The notes under the pieces are model-generated. The model had not been told where the DNA came from and did no database searches. It was given only the letters and a program-made list of their open reading frames with translations. From contig OX411546.1 in the NCBI GenBank assembly GCA_948146395.1, positions 19,671,158 to 19,735,157 on the forward strand: DNA of 64,000 nt, read 5' to 3'. Source of the DNA: Fragum whitleyi (taxonomy: Eukaryota > Mollusca > Bivalvia > Cardiida > Cardiidae). Shown piece by piece: positions 32,289 through 43,330 of this stretch. The position numbers and the translations under genes are program-made. The number at the start of each line of letters is the position of its first letter. Within the stretch, counting starts at the first letter, position 1.

Positions 32289-32703
32289 TATAATATGACC
32301 TATGTCACGGGAGTGAAATAATCCTGTTCAATATTTTTGATATTACAAGGGTGTTATTACACCAGTTGACAATTATGTAAATGAGCTCAGACCGAATAGC
32401 AACGCTGTTTGGTAACCACGAAAATGACATCATAATGTATATATCGTGACGTCAGTTCTAAATAGCATTATAAGTTACGCGGAAAATTGTACTGTTGAAT
32501 TTTTTAAATTTTGACGGTGTTTTTTTTTTCAAAAATTCGATTCATATAATGAAAAGAATATGAAAATTGTGCTCATAAAATACAGAATTTATTAAATCCG
32601 TTAACTAAAATAGATAAAAACTCGGCGCAGTCTCGTTTTTATCTGTTTATACGACTCGTTTAATAAATTCGGTATTCCATGACCCATTCAATATCCTCTA
32701 TTT
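32289..32703 (+). mobile_element. D-family element D2, complete
   Basis: TATAATATGACCTATGTC start; GGTGTTATTACACCAG hairpin; TGACATCA (32,424) and TGACGTCA (32,447); tail hairpin arms GATAAAAACTCGGCGC and CTCGTTTTTATC, nested in TTTATTAAA arms; end CATTCAATATCCTCTA. Confidence 0.8.
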
Positions 32704-32767
32704 TGACAACGAAGGAAATAACGTCTACTTCAAACAAAAGTCGTCACAGACAAGCTAGGCTCCCTGA

Positions 32768-33173
32768 TACAATTAGTTACATCCTGAAATTGACATTCAT
32801 CTCAATCAAAACCATTCTAAATGACTCACCGCTCCATTCATTCATTCCACCCACTCAAATCGACAAAGAACGCTCAAAATGATAAGATTCACTACTGCAT
32901 TGATTTGAATTTAGCTTGAAATAAATCTCCATTTCAATATCATAATTGAAGCTGTAAGCGTCTGATTGGTTCTTGGAGAAAAGGACCTTATCTGCATATT
33001 TTATCAAAGGGATGTAATAAATATCGCTTATTTTATTCATCCTGAACAAAATGTGTGACTTTGAATTCTCCCTTAAATTTCACTAAAAACTCGCTCCGCT
33101 TATTCATTCAATTTCACCCAAAAATCATTCCTAAACCATTCACCTTGTCAATTTAATGATGTATTTAACTGTA
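32768..33173 (+). mobile_element. J-family MITE J14
   Basis: TTAGTTACATCCTGAAATTG on the left, AATGATGTATTTAACTGTA on the right. The hairpin is half preserved. Confidence 0.78.
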
Positions 33174-34779
33174 AGTGCATGATAAAATCAAAGTGCTGTA
33201 AGCACTGTAATTGTGCGGTACTGAATGACTGGACTGCTTATTGTTGTTTCAGGAGCTTATGTATATATAGTTTTGAAAAAAAAGATAGATTAAAAAATCC
33301 AATCCAAGTTATTGTTGCAGAAATAGTCAAACCATACATTCCACTTTTAAAGATACCTCAAAAGTTTGCGGTAAACGTTCTCTAGACAAATATTTTATCA
33401 AGGTCGTCTTTAAAGTTAATTTATCATCTAAGTGCCAAATATAAGAAATGGAATTTGCTTCTTTCATAGTTTTAGGTTTGAATATACACAGGTGAATATA
33501 TCTCCATTTTTTATGCTGAAATCTAAAAATAAAAAATGTTCAGACAGCTGAAAAATTCTTTGTAAAACAAATAAAGAATTCTGTATTGTAAGTCTTTGGA
33601 CAATTTAGACAATGATATCTTATGCCACATCTTGAAAAGTTGAAGTTATAAGTTTTCAGAAATGTACATGTAAATAAATCACAGGCAGACAGAGACAAAT
33701 ACACAAAGATAAAGCTGTAGAGCGAGAAGTGACACTTACACCTTGTAAATAGTGAAGAGGTTAATAGGTGAATTATAAGGGGTTATTCCAGGGGGTATTA
33801 GGTAATTCATCCCACAATCCATCTCTGTAGCTTTTTCCCTCATAGGTACGAAGTGCAAATTTAGAACTGTATTTTAGTAAACTAATGTTTATATTTTGTT
33901 ATTAAGCTAAATTAATGAACTAATAAACCCTTTATGGAAAGCACTGTAAATAAAACTTGAATAAATAATCAGAGAGAACGAGAAGCTCAATTTATGCCAG
34001 CAATAGTCGAAACAAACTGTCTACAAAATGGATATGAGATGGAAAAAAGGTAAGTTTGCAAATTTTCATTAGATACAACCTGGGCAGAACCACTCTAATT
34101 GTGCTTGCGCACAATTAAAAAGTATGATATAAATCAAGGTATAATTTACATAAACACTTTTTAGTGTTGGTTTACAAGTACACATTTAAAATATAAAGAC
34201 TGGTTATTTTGACTTAAGTATCTTCCATAAGAGATTGTCACAAGCAAAACATGAACATCGAGTAAAACACGTGCACCAAATAAAACACTTTTGAAATAAG
34301 AGTCTATCTAATTAAATTCCTATTGGAAACTAATGGTTGATCTAAAAGTTCTTGTTTAAAAAACAACAATGAAAAATAAACATTGACATTGACCGATGAC
34401 TTTCAATTTGGTACCAATGGAAAGGTCTTGTTATAGCAATCCACTTGTGAAGCTGTGAAGACTTTATCTTTTACCGATCAAGTGTCTCGGCCAATTTTAG
34501 ATTTTGGTTAGCAAACGTAAGCTTACGTAAAGCTTACAATAATAAGGCCACTTATCCGCAAATGCGTTTTCATACGCATTTTTTAAATAATTTACGGTCA
34601 TTGGCATCTGGTTTAATTTTCAATTTTCGTCAACAGATTAGGAGAAATTACACTAAAGCTGATTTCATATCAAAGCACTCTTTTCACCCAATTTAGCAAC
34701 GGTGTTGTGGAGATATGGATTTAGACGAATGGTTGAAAGATCGGAAGGACATACAGGCGGGCACACACACAAGGATGAC
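33174..34779. other. No recognised gene
   Basis: A cysteine-containing 68-codon frame (33,179-33,385) is unidentified. AATAAAACTTGAATAAA at about 33,949 looks like a polyadenylation region, but no coding sequence can be tied to it. Confidence 0.4.
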
Positions 34780-35165
34780 TTGATGTTCTTCCCGTTTTTT
34801 TTTTAACTGCGAAGCACGAGAAACAGCCCAATTAACAACAAAAGTATCACCCACGGGTACCAGCGCTCGACTGTAGGTCCTTGACATTGCAAGAAATCCA
34901 AGATAAAAATGAACATAGTTATTACAAAAAGGCTCCCAGAGTTATGAGCTTTGATAATATGGGTAGCTCTAGTGATGGTGGATACACAACCCAAGTTTCA
35001 AGAAGATATCGTAAATTACAACAGAGATGTGACCAAGGTTAAAGTTTGTCGCAGACATGGCTACATGTACGCCTATACCAACTACGACAAGTTGATGACA
35101 ATAGCCCGACTTTTTATAAAGGGAAAAAAAATAAATGAACAGTCAAGTATTGCCCCTGATTAATC
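34780..35165 (-). repeat. Interspersed repeat P, copy 1
   Basis: On the minus strand this shares 'AACCTTGGTCACATCTCTGTTGTAATT...GATATC...ATGAAACTTGG' style sequence with 62,500-62,720. Frames in both copies read similar peptides (IIW-ALV...NNRD-TKV), so the frames are repeat-derived rather than genes. Confidence 0.6.
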
Positions 35166-35859
35166 TTGCGCACTTTACCATTATGTGAGCAGGTGAAGGC
35201 TCAGATAGAGCATTCTTATGAGAAAATATGAAATAAGAAGATAAGTTCTGAAATCACCGCGATAATCGTTTGTTTAAAGCGACGTTTGATAAAAAAAGTA
35301 AATAAATACCAACAAACAAAGAAAAACAAACAAACAAAGAGACAAACAAACGGAATAGAATACCTGCGGTACACTCAATAGACCTTTCCGCATTTCAAAA
35401 ACGCAAATCGTGCGAAAAGTTTCAAGGATGCATCAGTTTTCAAATGCTGACAAATGCCAATGGAGATGTTTGAGAAAAACCCGCTTGACACGCACAGACA
35501 ACGCCTTAATCGTTTCATTGTTCTTTGTATTGACAGATTATAAACAATTAGCTTTATATTTTTTTTTCTATTTCGTGCACTTAATATTTATGGCAATGTA
35601 CTTATGTAACCAGTTAAGCGAATTGAGACCATCTTTGAAATGAATGGAAATGCATCTATAAAGAGGTCAAATAAAGAAGATTTTTGAAATTAAACAAATT
35701 ATTTAAAAGTTTAGATAAGACCACATTGACATTCCACACCATAATGCTGAGTTTCATAATAGAGCAACGATTTGAGGAAACCTGGAAACAAGCTTTAAGT
35801 GATGCTTCATTCCAAATGTCAAGGTTCTGCCTTGTGGTTTGGAAGAAGACTCTAAAGTA
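35166..35859. other. Nothing recognised
   Basis: AT-rich sequence with an AAACAAACAAAC run near 35,320 and a 77-codon frame (35,410-35,643) of unknown nature. Confidence 0.35.
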
Positions 35860-36295
35860 ATCGAAATGTCATTTTAATCGCTATCTTAGAGGTATTAAAT
35901 ATGTCATTTTAATGGCTCCAAACTAATCGAACTAATCAAAACTTCATTTAAATAGCTCCAAACTCACCTAAACTTCCTTTTGATCGCCCCAAACTCACCT
36001 AAATGTTATTTCAGTCGCTCCACTTTAAACTAATCGAAACTTCTTTATAAACGATCGAAGCTCACCGAACCTACATTCAAACTCACTAAAATGTCATTTT
36101 AATCACTTAAGAATAATTGAAACTACATTTTAAATCGCTCTGAAATTTCATTTCAATTACTCCAAATTCATAGAAATGTCATCACAATCGCCCCAAACTA
36201 ATCAAACTTTCATCTAAATCGCTCCAATTCACCTTACCTTCATTCTAATCCTTCCAAAGTCACCTAAATTTCATCATATCACTCTAGACATTCCA
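35860..36295. repeat. Diverged ~35-bp minisatellite
   Basis: About a dozen units on the pattern AATCGCTCCAAACTCACCTA followed by AACTTCATTTT. The array ends about 50 bp from the exon at 36,343. Confidence 0.7.
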
Positions 36296-36342
36296 TTATT
36301 TTTTTAATGGTTTTTCGATCCTAAACTTCAAAAAAGCCTCAC

Positions 36343-36483
36343 CTGTGCATAATATTGCGGCTATGTTAAGATATGAGATGGTAACATTTCTCTTCACGAA
36401 CACTTGTATTGCTGCTAGGGCTAAACTGAGGACAAACGTTCCCAGACCAATAGTCTCTAGTACCTGAACGACCTGCAACCATT
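36343..36483 (-). CDS. Claudin/PMP22-like membrane protein, exon with TM2 and start of TM3
   Basis: The acceptor TTCTCATTTCAG precedes 141 coding bases that enter and leave in phase 1. It reads (E)WLQVVQVLETIGLGTFVLSL...KRNVTISYLNIAAILCT(G). A Trp-Leu-Gln just before a helix matches the end of the first extracellular loop and start of TM2 in claudin-like proteins. The exon therefore expects an upstream exon with TM1 and the loop (W-GLW-C-C in true claudins), which I do not find in the window. Joined to the last exon it gives three clear membrane segments. Confidence 0.7.
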
Positions 36484-36499
36484 CTGAAATGAGAAAATA

Positions 36500-37500
36500 C
36501 GGCATGGGTGAGTGGGTAGATTGGGGGATGGATGTATGATGAGGCGAGTGGTCGGATATAGGGATGATAGATGCTTACATTTATGCAAGGGTAGGAGGGT
36601 TTGTGGATAGGTGAATAAATTTTGGATCGATGGATAGAAAGACGGATCTGTTAATGGATGAACAACATAATATGAATGAATAAATGAAAGAAAGGATTAA
36701 TGAGCGGATTGTTGAAAGCTTTGTGCATAAGTTGATGGAAATGTGTATGCGGATGCATTGATCAATTGATTGGTGAACGAATGGACACATAGATGCATGG
36801 AGGCAGGGGGAGATAATGGGTGTACCGATGGGTGGGCATATTGGTAAATGAATGTATGGATCGATTGATTGGTGGATATGTTGCAGGATAATTAGATTGT
36901 AAATGTGTGGTTGCGTATTTTGTATGTATTTCCTTTTATTTATCGTCGCTACCGTAGTACATGCCAGTACGTATCCCCCCCCCCCCCCGAAAAAAAAAAA
37001 AACCAAAACAAAAACAAAAGCAAAAAAAAAAAACCGGTTATTTGTTACGTTAGATAGTGCAAGAATACATGACGTAACTACTGTTGGGATCTGCCATGGT
37101 TCTTTAACGCGCTCGGTATAAAGGCACCGTCTCACGGGACCTCGGTTTAACCGACGGACTATAAGTTTGTTAGTGTGTCAGCCTTGAAATCGAACCCATG
37201 CGGTCGAACTTCAATGGTTTTGAAGTCCGGTGCTTTACCAACTGAGCTAATCGGGCTGACATGTGTGGTTGCGTTGGTAAGCACAAGTTTGAAAAATGGA
37301 TGGATCTATAATCGTTTGATGGGTGGTTGCAAGGATAAGTGGATGGGTGGATAGAAAAAAGACGCAATTGCGAATATGCGTAAGTATTTATGGATGGACG
37401 GATGAATTGCTTGGTGGATGAATCGATCTATTTGTAGATGAATTGATTTGCAGATGGAGCAAAAGGAGAATGGATTAATGGGTGGGTAGATTGGTCGGTG
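36500..37500. repeat. Degenerate (ATGG/GATT)n simple-repeat tract
   Basis: GGATGGATG-, GTGGGTAG- and GATTGGTGG-like words run through most of this kilobase, interrupted by a C12/A-rich run (36,976-37,035) and a tRNA-like unit. Minus frames here read His/Pro/Ser/Ile-rich low-complexity peptides and are not genes. Confidence 0.7.
37177..37260 (-). other. tRNA-like sequence (tRNA-derived, probably not functional)
   Basis: GTCAGCC and GGCTGAC form a perfect 7-bp acceptor stem. The A box TTAGCTCAGTTGG and B box GGGTTCGATTTC are present. If numbered like a tRNA the anticodon would be TCA, but the region folds better as a 10-bp hairpin CGGACTTCAA/TTGAAGTTCG. The T stem is broken. I judge it a tRNA pseudogene or SINE head. 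Confidence 0.6.
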
Positions 37501-37737
37501 GTCAATGTTTTTTCCAAAGGTGTGCAGTTCTGCCATTTTTATGAAACTGATAATTCTACAAGGATCTCGATTGTCCGCAAAATAAACTCTTCGATATGGA
37601 TGGAATATGGATCCGGAAATTTGTGTCAAAAACATTTCTACATCATTTGAAAGCTGTTACACCTTTTTTTAATTTTAAGGAAACATATAGATGAATGTAT
37701 ATATTTTTGTACTATAATTCCACAATTCAGAGTGTAA

Positions 37738-37789
37738 GATCAAAGGTCAGTTTTGTCTATACAGGTATAGACAAAATTGACCTTTGATC
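37738..37789. repeat. 52-bp perfect hairpin
   Basis: GATCAAAGGTCAGTTTTGTC... pairs with its complement over about 25 bp (one mismatch) around a two-base centre. The arms contain AAAGGTCA, a nuclear-receptor half-site word; this may be chance. Confidence 0.8.
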
Positions 37790-37968
37790 ACTCACTTAAA
37801 CTTATGGGTCTATAGTAAGTTATAATTAATTCCTCTATAATAATGCATATGGATAAAACGTAGACCAATGCATAGTTGTGTTGCTACAAAATTTCAAATG
37901 GCCAAAAGTCAATTTATTTCTCGGTTGATTGATCCATTGCATTTTCTGGAGGAAAATAGTCTGACTAA

Positions 37969-38241
37969 TCAAATTTGTACAGACTCAACATATTCAAAAT
38001 AATTCTCTGGTGAAATTATTGAAAACGCCAATCGAATCATAACCGTGTATTCGGGTCCTGTGAGAAATAATTTGTCTTGATGTATCGTCGTTTTGTTCGT
38101 TAAATCTTTATTTAAAGAAAGCAAAACGCCATCTTTTTGAGAAGTATATTTCAATATCTTTTTAAGAATGATTTTAGCAGCCAGTCTGTCTTCTTTAGAT
38201 TGATAAATATTTTTTTTCAAATTGTCATGAAATAAAGACAC
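37969..38241 (-). other. Unidentified 90-codon open frame
   Basis: The frame lies just downstream of the donor-like GTAAGT at 38,245 and starts only with GTG. It reads ...HDNLKKNIYQSKEDRLAAK...LTGPEYTVMIRLAFSIISPE. The composition is protein-like, but there is no domain I know, no ATG and no acceptor. It may be a relic exon. Confidence 0.25.
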
Positions 38242-38245
38242 TTAC

Positions 38246-38261
38246 CTGTATGTGCATTCAT
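38246..38261 (-). CDS. Possible short first coding exon of the claudin-like gene
   Basis: ATGAATGCACATACAG is followed by GTAAGT, a strong donor, in phase 1. That is the phase needed by the exon at 36,483, and would give MNAHT-EWLQ... An in-frame TGA two codons upstream makes this a first exon if real. The product (128 aa) would lack TM1 and the first loop, so a normal first exon elsewhere is equally likely. Confidence 0.3.
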
Positions 38262-38391
38262 ATATCACGATTTAAGTATAAAAAAGAGTATTGTCTCATT
38301 ACTAAATATACTAATATAAGAGGTTCCAAGAAAAGTGCAAATTTCTCTAATATATATTCATGGTAAAGCTTGATTATGTACCTTGTTTTAC

Positions 38392-38806
38392 TGCAGTTAA
38401 GAACATCGTGAATTTGACTATCATTCCGATCAAAACCATTCTAAATCACTCCCTCAGCGCTACATTCATTCACTAAAACCATTCAAAGACGCTCACTTAA
38501 AAGGTAAGACAAATACCTACATTCAAATCAAAATAGCTATAAAACACGACTTCACTGACGTAATTCAAATTTTATTTTTAAGTGTCGGATTGCTTCTTGA
38601 AGAAAGAGGAAGCTATCTATAGAACTTGTACGCATGTTTCCTTAAAGGGAGGTAATAAATATCACTTATTTTGTTAAACATAAGCAAAATTAGCGATATT
38701 GGATTACCTCCCTTCACCCAAAACTAACTCATCGCACCCATTCAATTTTATTCCAAAATCATTGCAAAATCATTCACCTCGCCAATTTGACGATGTTCTT
38801 ATCTAT
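38392..38806 (+). mobile_element. J-family MITE J15
   Basis: GCAGTTAAGAACATCGTGAA on the left, CAATTTGACGATGTTCTTAT on the right; hairpin arms around AATATCAC...GCGATATTGG. Confidence 0.75.
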
Positions 38807-38921
38807 TCTAAAGTCTTGAACTTAATGCCATGCCATCTCGTCATCTTATCTCATCACCGCTGGATCTCCGCATTAATTATGATGGATGTAGCGGTGATAG
38901 TTCTGGGAATATGTAGTTAAA

Positions 38922-39342
38922 TAGAGAATAATCGTTTGTTTCAGTGTAAGATCGATTTATATTTCATTAAAAGAACAAGAAAATCTATTTTTTCACGAGA
39001 CGCAGAGCCACGAGTGAAAATATAGCTTTTCTTGTTCACGAAATGAAATATTAATCGATCGTACTCGCAAAACAAATGATTATTCAATTTCTTTCTTGGA
39101 AAAATGAGACAAAATGTGAAATTTCAAGGACATATTTTCGTAAAGCGCGTCATTTTGAACATAATTGCTATGCAACGTTCATTGTGACGTCACTTATTTT
39201 GTCCCGCATAGATGACGTCAGATAGGATAAAATGCACAAAAACAGGGTATAAGTTTTTGATAATTTCACTGCTTTTGCGGTGAGATTATCAAGTGATAAT
39301 CTACCGTTATTTCTCGATAAACCACCAAAAAGCATTAAAGAA
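38922..39342 (-). mobile_element. C-family element C6, inverted
   Basis: Palindrome tail at 38,922-39,090 with apex GACGCAGAGCCACGAG; TGACGTCA at 39,185 and 39,213 (28 bp apart); head CACCAAAAAGCATTAAAG. Same organisation as C1-C3. Confidence 0.78.
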
Positions 39343-39422
39343 AAAACTTCTATTTGCCCTCTGACTGATATATTCCTTACATAATGCTGACTTTCTATGA
39401 TCATCATGTATTATCCATGATT

Positions 39423-40239
39423 AATGCCCTGGCAGGGCGGAGCCTAAGTAACGGGTCGTTGCACTTAAGGTTAAGGGAAATCAGCTTTTATCTAAAATAA
39501 CCTACTTCTAAAGAGAGTCGATATAAATAACTCGAGACCTTATATCGTAGATTGGTAACCAAATCCTCGTACCTTCAGCTTGATTAAGCTGAAGTTACGA
39601 GGCTTTGGTAACCAAACGATAAAATGTGCTCACTCTCTCTAAGAACGTGAACCCTCTAGGTTTTAGGATACAGTTATTTGCATGCGTTCACGATTATTTC
39701 CGACATACTTTTCAATGAACCCAAGGGTAAGTTCATATCGGACTCGGTTTCGACCCGAGTTAACCGGGTTTCCATCAGAACGACCTCGGTTTCGACACTT
39801 GTGATGTCATTTTAACCTTCCAACCTCGACGCTTCTGATCCTGGGTCAGGCCGGTGTTACTTGGGATTAAAAATGGCGTCGAAAATAGTGCACAACAATT
39901 CGATTACAAAAACACAAATGTTCTCTGTTACTTTAAACAACAAATACTTTTTTCTTATTTTGTATGTATTTTGCACGAGTTTATCACATTTTTTAATCGG
40001 AAATCGATATTTCGAGGTTAATCAATTATTGTAGCGGTAAATGAGAAGTTTGTTTACTACCACCAGTGGGTAACTCCGTTCACATGAATGTCCTTCCTGC
40101 GCATGCATATTACAGTCAATTTTAGATTATTACATCATCTCACTCGACTCCCGGGCTGCCATTTGAATTTCCCCCAAAATATTTAAAAGTTAACTCGCAA
40201 AATTACGTCACGGCTAAGCCCCGCCCTGCCAGTTCATTA
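39423..40239. mobile_element. G-family DNA element (~815 bp) with internal hairpin
   Basis: Left end ATGCCCTGGCAGGGCGGAGC, right end in reverse TGAACTGGCAGGGCGGGGC. Internal hairpin at about 39,556-39,610: arms TTGGTAACCAAAT, CTCGTACCTTCAGCTT, loop GATT. No transposase frame. A TTACGTCA lies near the right end. Confidence 0.7.
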
Positions 40240-40415
40240 CTAACGCAGAATAGGTGTCCCAGCAATATTATTGGATATCATTTATATTGTTGTCTGCTCA
40301 CCGAACCTGTTATAATATCGAAGCTTATTTAAGCGCAAGCCGGATTATTTGTATTCCCAACTGATATGTACAATGGTTGAGGAACTACTCCGTTTGCAGG
40401 TGACATAGAGCACGT
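40240..40415. other. Nothing recognised
   Basis: Short unassigned spacer. Confidence 0.3.
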
Positions 40416-40854
40416 TACAGTTAGTAAATCGTGAAATTGACATTCACCCTAATCAAAACCATTTCAAATCGTTTATTCGGCGCTCCATTCATTTTGTCCA
40501 AACACTCACTCAAAGCATTCAAAAACGAGCAAACCCATTGAAAAATATAGAATCAACAACGTAATTTAAAAAAAAATGGAAAGAGAAAAGCTGAATTTTC
40601 AATGACATTATTCAAATTGTAAGTGACTGATAGGTTCTTGAAGAAATAGGGAGCTTTCTATAGAACGTGAATGCATATTTTATTAAAGGGAGTTAGTCAA
40701 TATGGATAATTTTGTTCATCCTGAACAAAATTTGCAATATTGGATAAACTCCCATTAAATTCACTTAAATCTTGCTCCACACACTCATTCAAATTCATTC
40801 CTAAATAATTCCATAATCATTCACCTTGTCAATTTCACGATGTTGTTAACTGTA
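40416..40854 (+). mobile_element. J-family MITE J16
   Basis: TACAGTTAGTAAATCGTGAA on the left, CACGATGTTGTTAACTGTA on the right, TA flanks; central hairpin GATAATTTTGTTCATCC with near-perfect complement. One of the best copies. Confidence 0.84.
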
Positions 40855-41104
40855 TTGGGTACGTTTAGAATTTTGCAGGTTCGCTTTAGCTATTACGTTC
40901 CTATATTAGCCAATATACATTATTTCCACAAGTGTTATGAATCTTAACGTTCTTATTTTACATTCTGTATAATCTGGTATCATTTTTAAAATTGAAAGAA
41001 CAATATTCATGATATTCATAATTTACTGTTAATGTTATAACGCGAATAACAAGGGTAAACAACTGAATACGCCAACACGGTACGTCATTTGTAATTATTA
41101 CTTC

Positions 41105-41252
41105 AACAGTTAGTTTCATCGTGAAATTGACATTCGCCTCAATCAAAACCATTCTAAATCGCCCTCTCAGCGCTCCATTCATTCATTCCAAACACCCACT
41201 CCAACCATTCAAAAACGCTCAAAACGATTAAAAAATATAAAATCAACAACTA
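41105..41252 (+). mobile_element. J-family MITE J17, left third
   Basis: AACAGTTAGTTTCATCGTGA followed by the ATTC/ACTC zone up to AATCAACAACTAAC; the rest is absent. Confidence 0.7.
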
Positions 41253-41417
41253 ACTTTCTAACTTTCTTCTTGAGAATCATTTTATTTGCAAGCTAGATAA
41301 ACATTGTTTTATTTATATGGAATTACACATGTCTTTTCCATACTCAAAAAAAAAGTATGGATTTTTTTATTTCTAAATTCAAGATGCATTGAACCTCATC
41401 ACAATTCCTTCGTAGTT

Positions 41418-41572
41418 TTGTTTGAATGGGGTTTTACGCCGCTTTCAACAATCTTTCAGCTATATCGCGGCGGCTGGAGCACCTAACAATGGATACCTGG
41501 TATTTCTCACACCAGTACAACCATTACATCCTTTCCTAGCCTCCAGCTGCTATTCCACATAGGTCTACGAAT
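41418..41572 (-). mobile_element. tRNA-SINE, 5'-truncated copy
   Basis: On the minus strand it runs from CCTATGTGGAATAGCAGC through GGTGCTCCAGCCGCCGCG to the AAAACCCCATTCAAAC end. The tRNA head is missing. Confidence 0.72.
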
Positions 41573-41956
41573 TTCAAGTGATTATCTTTTGAATTGTATA
41601 CTACCGTTAATTCATTTTTGGATGTTCGAAAATTAAAAAAAAAATAAATATACATGTATAGCCTTAGGGCATTGTATGTATTATGAACGATTTTTCTGTC
41701 GTATCAAATCGAGGTAATAAATATCGCTAATTTCGCTCAAATCAAACAACTAGCGATGTTCTAATGCCAATTATTTGGTACATAGATATTATGTACTGTA
41801 CTGTACTTAAATCGATTTTGCATGTCTGCTTATCAATCAGTCAATCAGTCGCTTTTAATTTGGATGAACAAAAAGATCAATAAATTTTCCGATAATTTCT
41901 TTGTGCATTTAGAGCGGTTTAGAAACGACCTAAGGGTCATTTGAGAGCTATGACCT

Positions 41957-43329
41957 GGGGCCTCTTTCAAGAAAAATATCGTACGATTTATCTTATAAAT
42001 ATCGTACGATTATATTTAAGACGGTCGTAAACGGCTTTCACAAAAATATCGTTCAAAATCGCAGACTATACGAGCTCATAAGATTATCGTAAAGTTGATC
42101 TTTCACATCTGCACGTGCTGATCATATGATATAAACTTACGCGTTAGTGGGTATTTTTTCCGCTTTTTAAAATACCAAAAAGGGTAAATCAGCAAACTGA
42201 CCGAAGAAAAGCCATTTACTTGTATATTAATGTATATTTCACGAGGTTTATTAAAACATAATTAGTCGAACTACACATTTCTCATCGATATCTAAATATC
42301 TTTGTCATTATAAATATGCAAGTGCTCATAATTGCATAGTTAATTTAGCTTACACTGTCGATTCCATTTCCAATGAAAGTATACCGACTGTCGCGTCGAA
42401 TGTGGAGCAATCGAACATTGGACCGCATTGTAAAAATGCACATGTTCTAGTTAATGATCATCTCCACCAAGTTTTCAGTGTGTGACTTTATCATCATTAT
42501 ATTTTATTATCATCGTTGTTTGGTTGGTTGTTTACTGGTCATTTGGCTTAATGTCACCGTTCAATTATTGTATCTGTTTGATTATTTGCTCAGTTCATCT
42601 TTGACGAAAAGTGAGAGAAAGAATATCGAGTGCAGCGGTTTTGTTGTCTATGATGATGATGTTGTTGTTGTTAATAAGAAATCCTCCTAATTATCAAGAA
42701 TTGTATGGTTTTGATTATAGGCTCTGGAATTTTTCTTTTAATTTATGTCATACTTGAAGCATGAAACACGGGAATCCATATTGCATAATGTGAGAGTAGT
42801 TTGTTGGGTTTTTTTAAAAAAAGGTAAGTAATTTATATATGCGTAAAAATTTATTGATTTGGTATCTCCCACTTTCTGTCAAAAGGAAGGGTAAGCAAAC
42901 TTTTTCAGTCATGGTCACAAAAGGATCGATTCTTACGGTAAATAAACAACTGAATACCACTATGAAAACATTCTGCGACAATCGTACGATTATCGCAGAG
43001 AAAAATCAAACATCGAAATGATGGTGCATCTGTTGTTGTCAATATATCTCGTTTATTACACTATATTGTACTTGGAAATTTGGCATGTGCATAGCTAGAT
43101 AATCGTTCTAACATACGCGAGAGCTGGAAAGGAATCCTAAAAAATTTAATGCTCATAGGGACAATATCGTAAAATTTACGACTGGTCTGAAGGTGTCGTA
43201 TATTTTATCGTAGATTTCACGATACGACGCCTTTCTTGAAAGCCAAAAAGTTTCTTGAAAGCCAATTTCTATCGTACGATTGCGATACGACCAAATTTCA
43301 ATCGTAGGACCTTTCTTGAAAGAGGCCCC
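41957..43329. mobile_element. Harbinger-like element, first of a tandem pair (1,373 bp)
   Basis: Begins GGGGCCTCTTTCAAGAAA and ends with its exact reverse. Subterminal zones repeat TCGTACGA and ATCGTA words. The interior includes a GTTGGTTGTTTACTGG region and TTG/ATG runs. No transposase frame; non-autonomous. The superfamily is inferred from the ends. Confidence 0.78.
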
Positions 43330-43330
43330 A

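Larger units (their letters stand above)
24133..36342 (-). other. 12.2-kb intron of the claudin-like gene
   Basis: The donor is CACAG|GTGAGG at 36,342 and the acceptor TTTTCAG at 24,133. Both sides are phase 1 and the reading frame stays open across the join. The intron holds J, C, D, L and U elements, the composite tandem array and the 35,860-36,295 minisatellite. Confidence 0.68.

Noticed and set aside
34951..35163. 70-codon frame resembling one at 62,475-62,714
   Set aside because: Both are readings of interspersed repeat P; similarity is at the DNA repeat level.
36581..37135. 184-codon minus-strand frame
   Set aside because: Low-complexity His/Ile/Pro/Ser peptide from the degenerate ATGG repeat and the C/A runs; no domain.
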